Below, piece by piece: positions 63,886 through 64,000 of a DNA stretch of 64,000 nucleotides. The stretch is taken from positions 4,323,001 through 4,387,000 of the forward strand of contig NZ_OY771475.1 in assembly GCF_963674635.1 (NCBI RefSeq), given 5' to 3'. The stretch comes from Breoghania sp. (lineage in GTDB: Bacteria; Pseudomonadota; Alphaproteobacteria; Rhizobiales; Stappiaceae). The translations under genes and the position numbers were made by a program. Position 1 is the first letter of the stretch. The number at the start of each line of letters is the position of its first letter. The notes beneath the pieces are model-generated. The model worked only from the letters and a program-made list of their open reading frames with translations. It ran no database searches and was not told the DNA's origin.

Positions 63886-64000
63886 TTACTCCCTGATGCA
63901 GATGGCGGAGACCTGACGTCCATAATCTCCTTCGCCGCGATGAGTCATGCGGCGATAGGAATAGAAATTGTCTTCTTCCGCATATGTGCAACGCCCAAGA
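63886..64000 (-). CDS. pgeF: Peptidoglycan editing factor PgeF / polyphenol oxidase, C-terminal end (partial)
   Basis: Only the last 37 or so codons are in the window. The C-terminus 'DNFYSYRRMTHRGEGDYGRQ' (20 residues) followed by 'VSAI' is the conserved end of YfiH/PgeF laccase-type proteins of Alphaproteobacteria. The gene continues beyond 64000. Confidence 0.85.
   Translation of the reverse strand, partial: LGRCTYAEEDNFYSYRRMTHRGEGDYGRQVSAICIRE

Overview
The window is chromosomal DNA from an alphaproteobacterium, most likely a marine-type member of Hyphomicrobiales (Stappiaceae-like: Labrenzia, Roseibium or Stappia). The evidence is a flagellar cluster carrying the alphaproteobacterial regulators SciP and FlbD, CtrA-type TTAA-N7-TTAA boxes, a petABC cytochrome bc1 operon, the families DUF1285 and DUF6111, and high-GC codon use in most of the window. 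Placement below class level is inference.

Layout. (i) 0.3-4.2 kb: an AT-richer accessory cassette with a lysine-2,3-aminomutase-like radical SAM enzyme, a clavaminate-synthase-like Fe(II)/2-oxoglutarate oxygenase, and a divergent MocR regulator whose PLP-binding lysine is replaced by Arg. (ii) 4.4-11.5 kb: a peroxiredoxin, then a two-component sodium:solute symporter followed by a cNMP/CBS/DUF294 protein, a small membrane protein and a membrane-anchored DnaQ-like exonuclease. (iii) 11.98-14.6 kb: a degenerate 2.5-kb island bounded by tRNA-Met(CAU) and a decayed copy of its 3' part. It carries an integrase stump and three unknown genes in one operon. (iv) 15-17 kb: mnmA and a PmtA-like methyltransferase. 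(v) 17.2-29 kb: the flagellar block fliK-flgD, sciP, fliF-fliG-fliH-fliN-flbD-flhA and a small CtrA-boxed gene. (vi) 29-35.7 kb: mtnA, a YbaK-type deacylase, a CtrA-boxed membrane-anchored protein, a phosphoesterase, Nudix, a glutathionyl-hydroquinone reductase-type GST and a GNAT. (vii) 35.7-42.7 kb: a MoxR/DUF58/DUF4159 operon. (viii) 43-49.5 kb: DUF1285, CoA pyrophosphatase, DUF6111, cca, a large palindromic repeat, hemF, trmL and an ABC exporter. (ix) 49.8-54.2 kb: petABC, mtnP, apt. (x) 54.2-57.7 kb: two MaoC genes, a methyltransferase that is a candidate DsyB (DMSP synthesis), and a secreted CxxCH protein. (xi) 57.9-64 kb: ychF, pth, rplY, prs, a lipoprotein, a metal-ligand-less M24 protein and the 3' end of pgeF.

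How the genes work together. FlbD and a sigma-54-type promoter before fliK fit class II/III flagellar control, while SciP and the CtrA-like boxes at sciP, fliF and two unknown genes link motility to the cell cycle. mtnA and mtnP-apt supply methylthioadenosine salvage. prs, apt, pth, rplY, ychF, mnmA, trmL and cca are housekeeping nucleotide and translation genes. The most unusual parts are the aminomutase/oxygenase cassette, the tRNA-Met island operon, and the DsyB-like methyltransferase.
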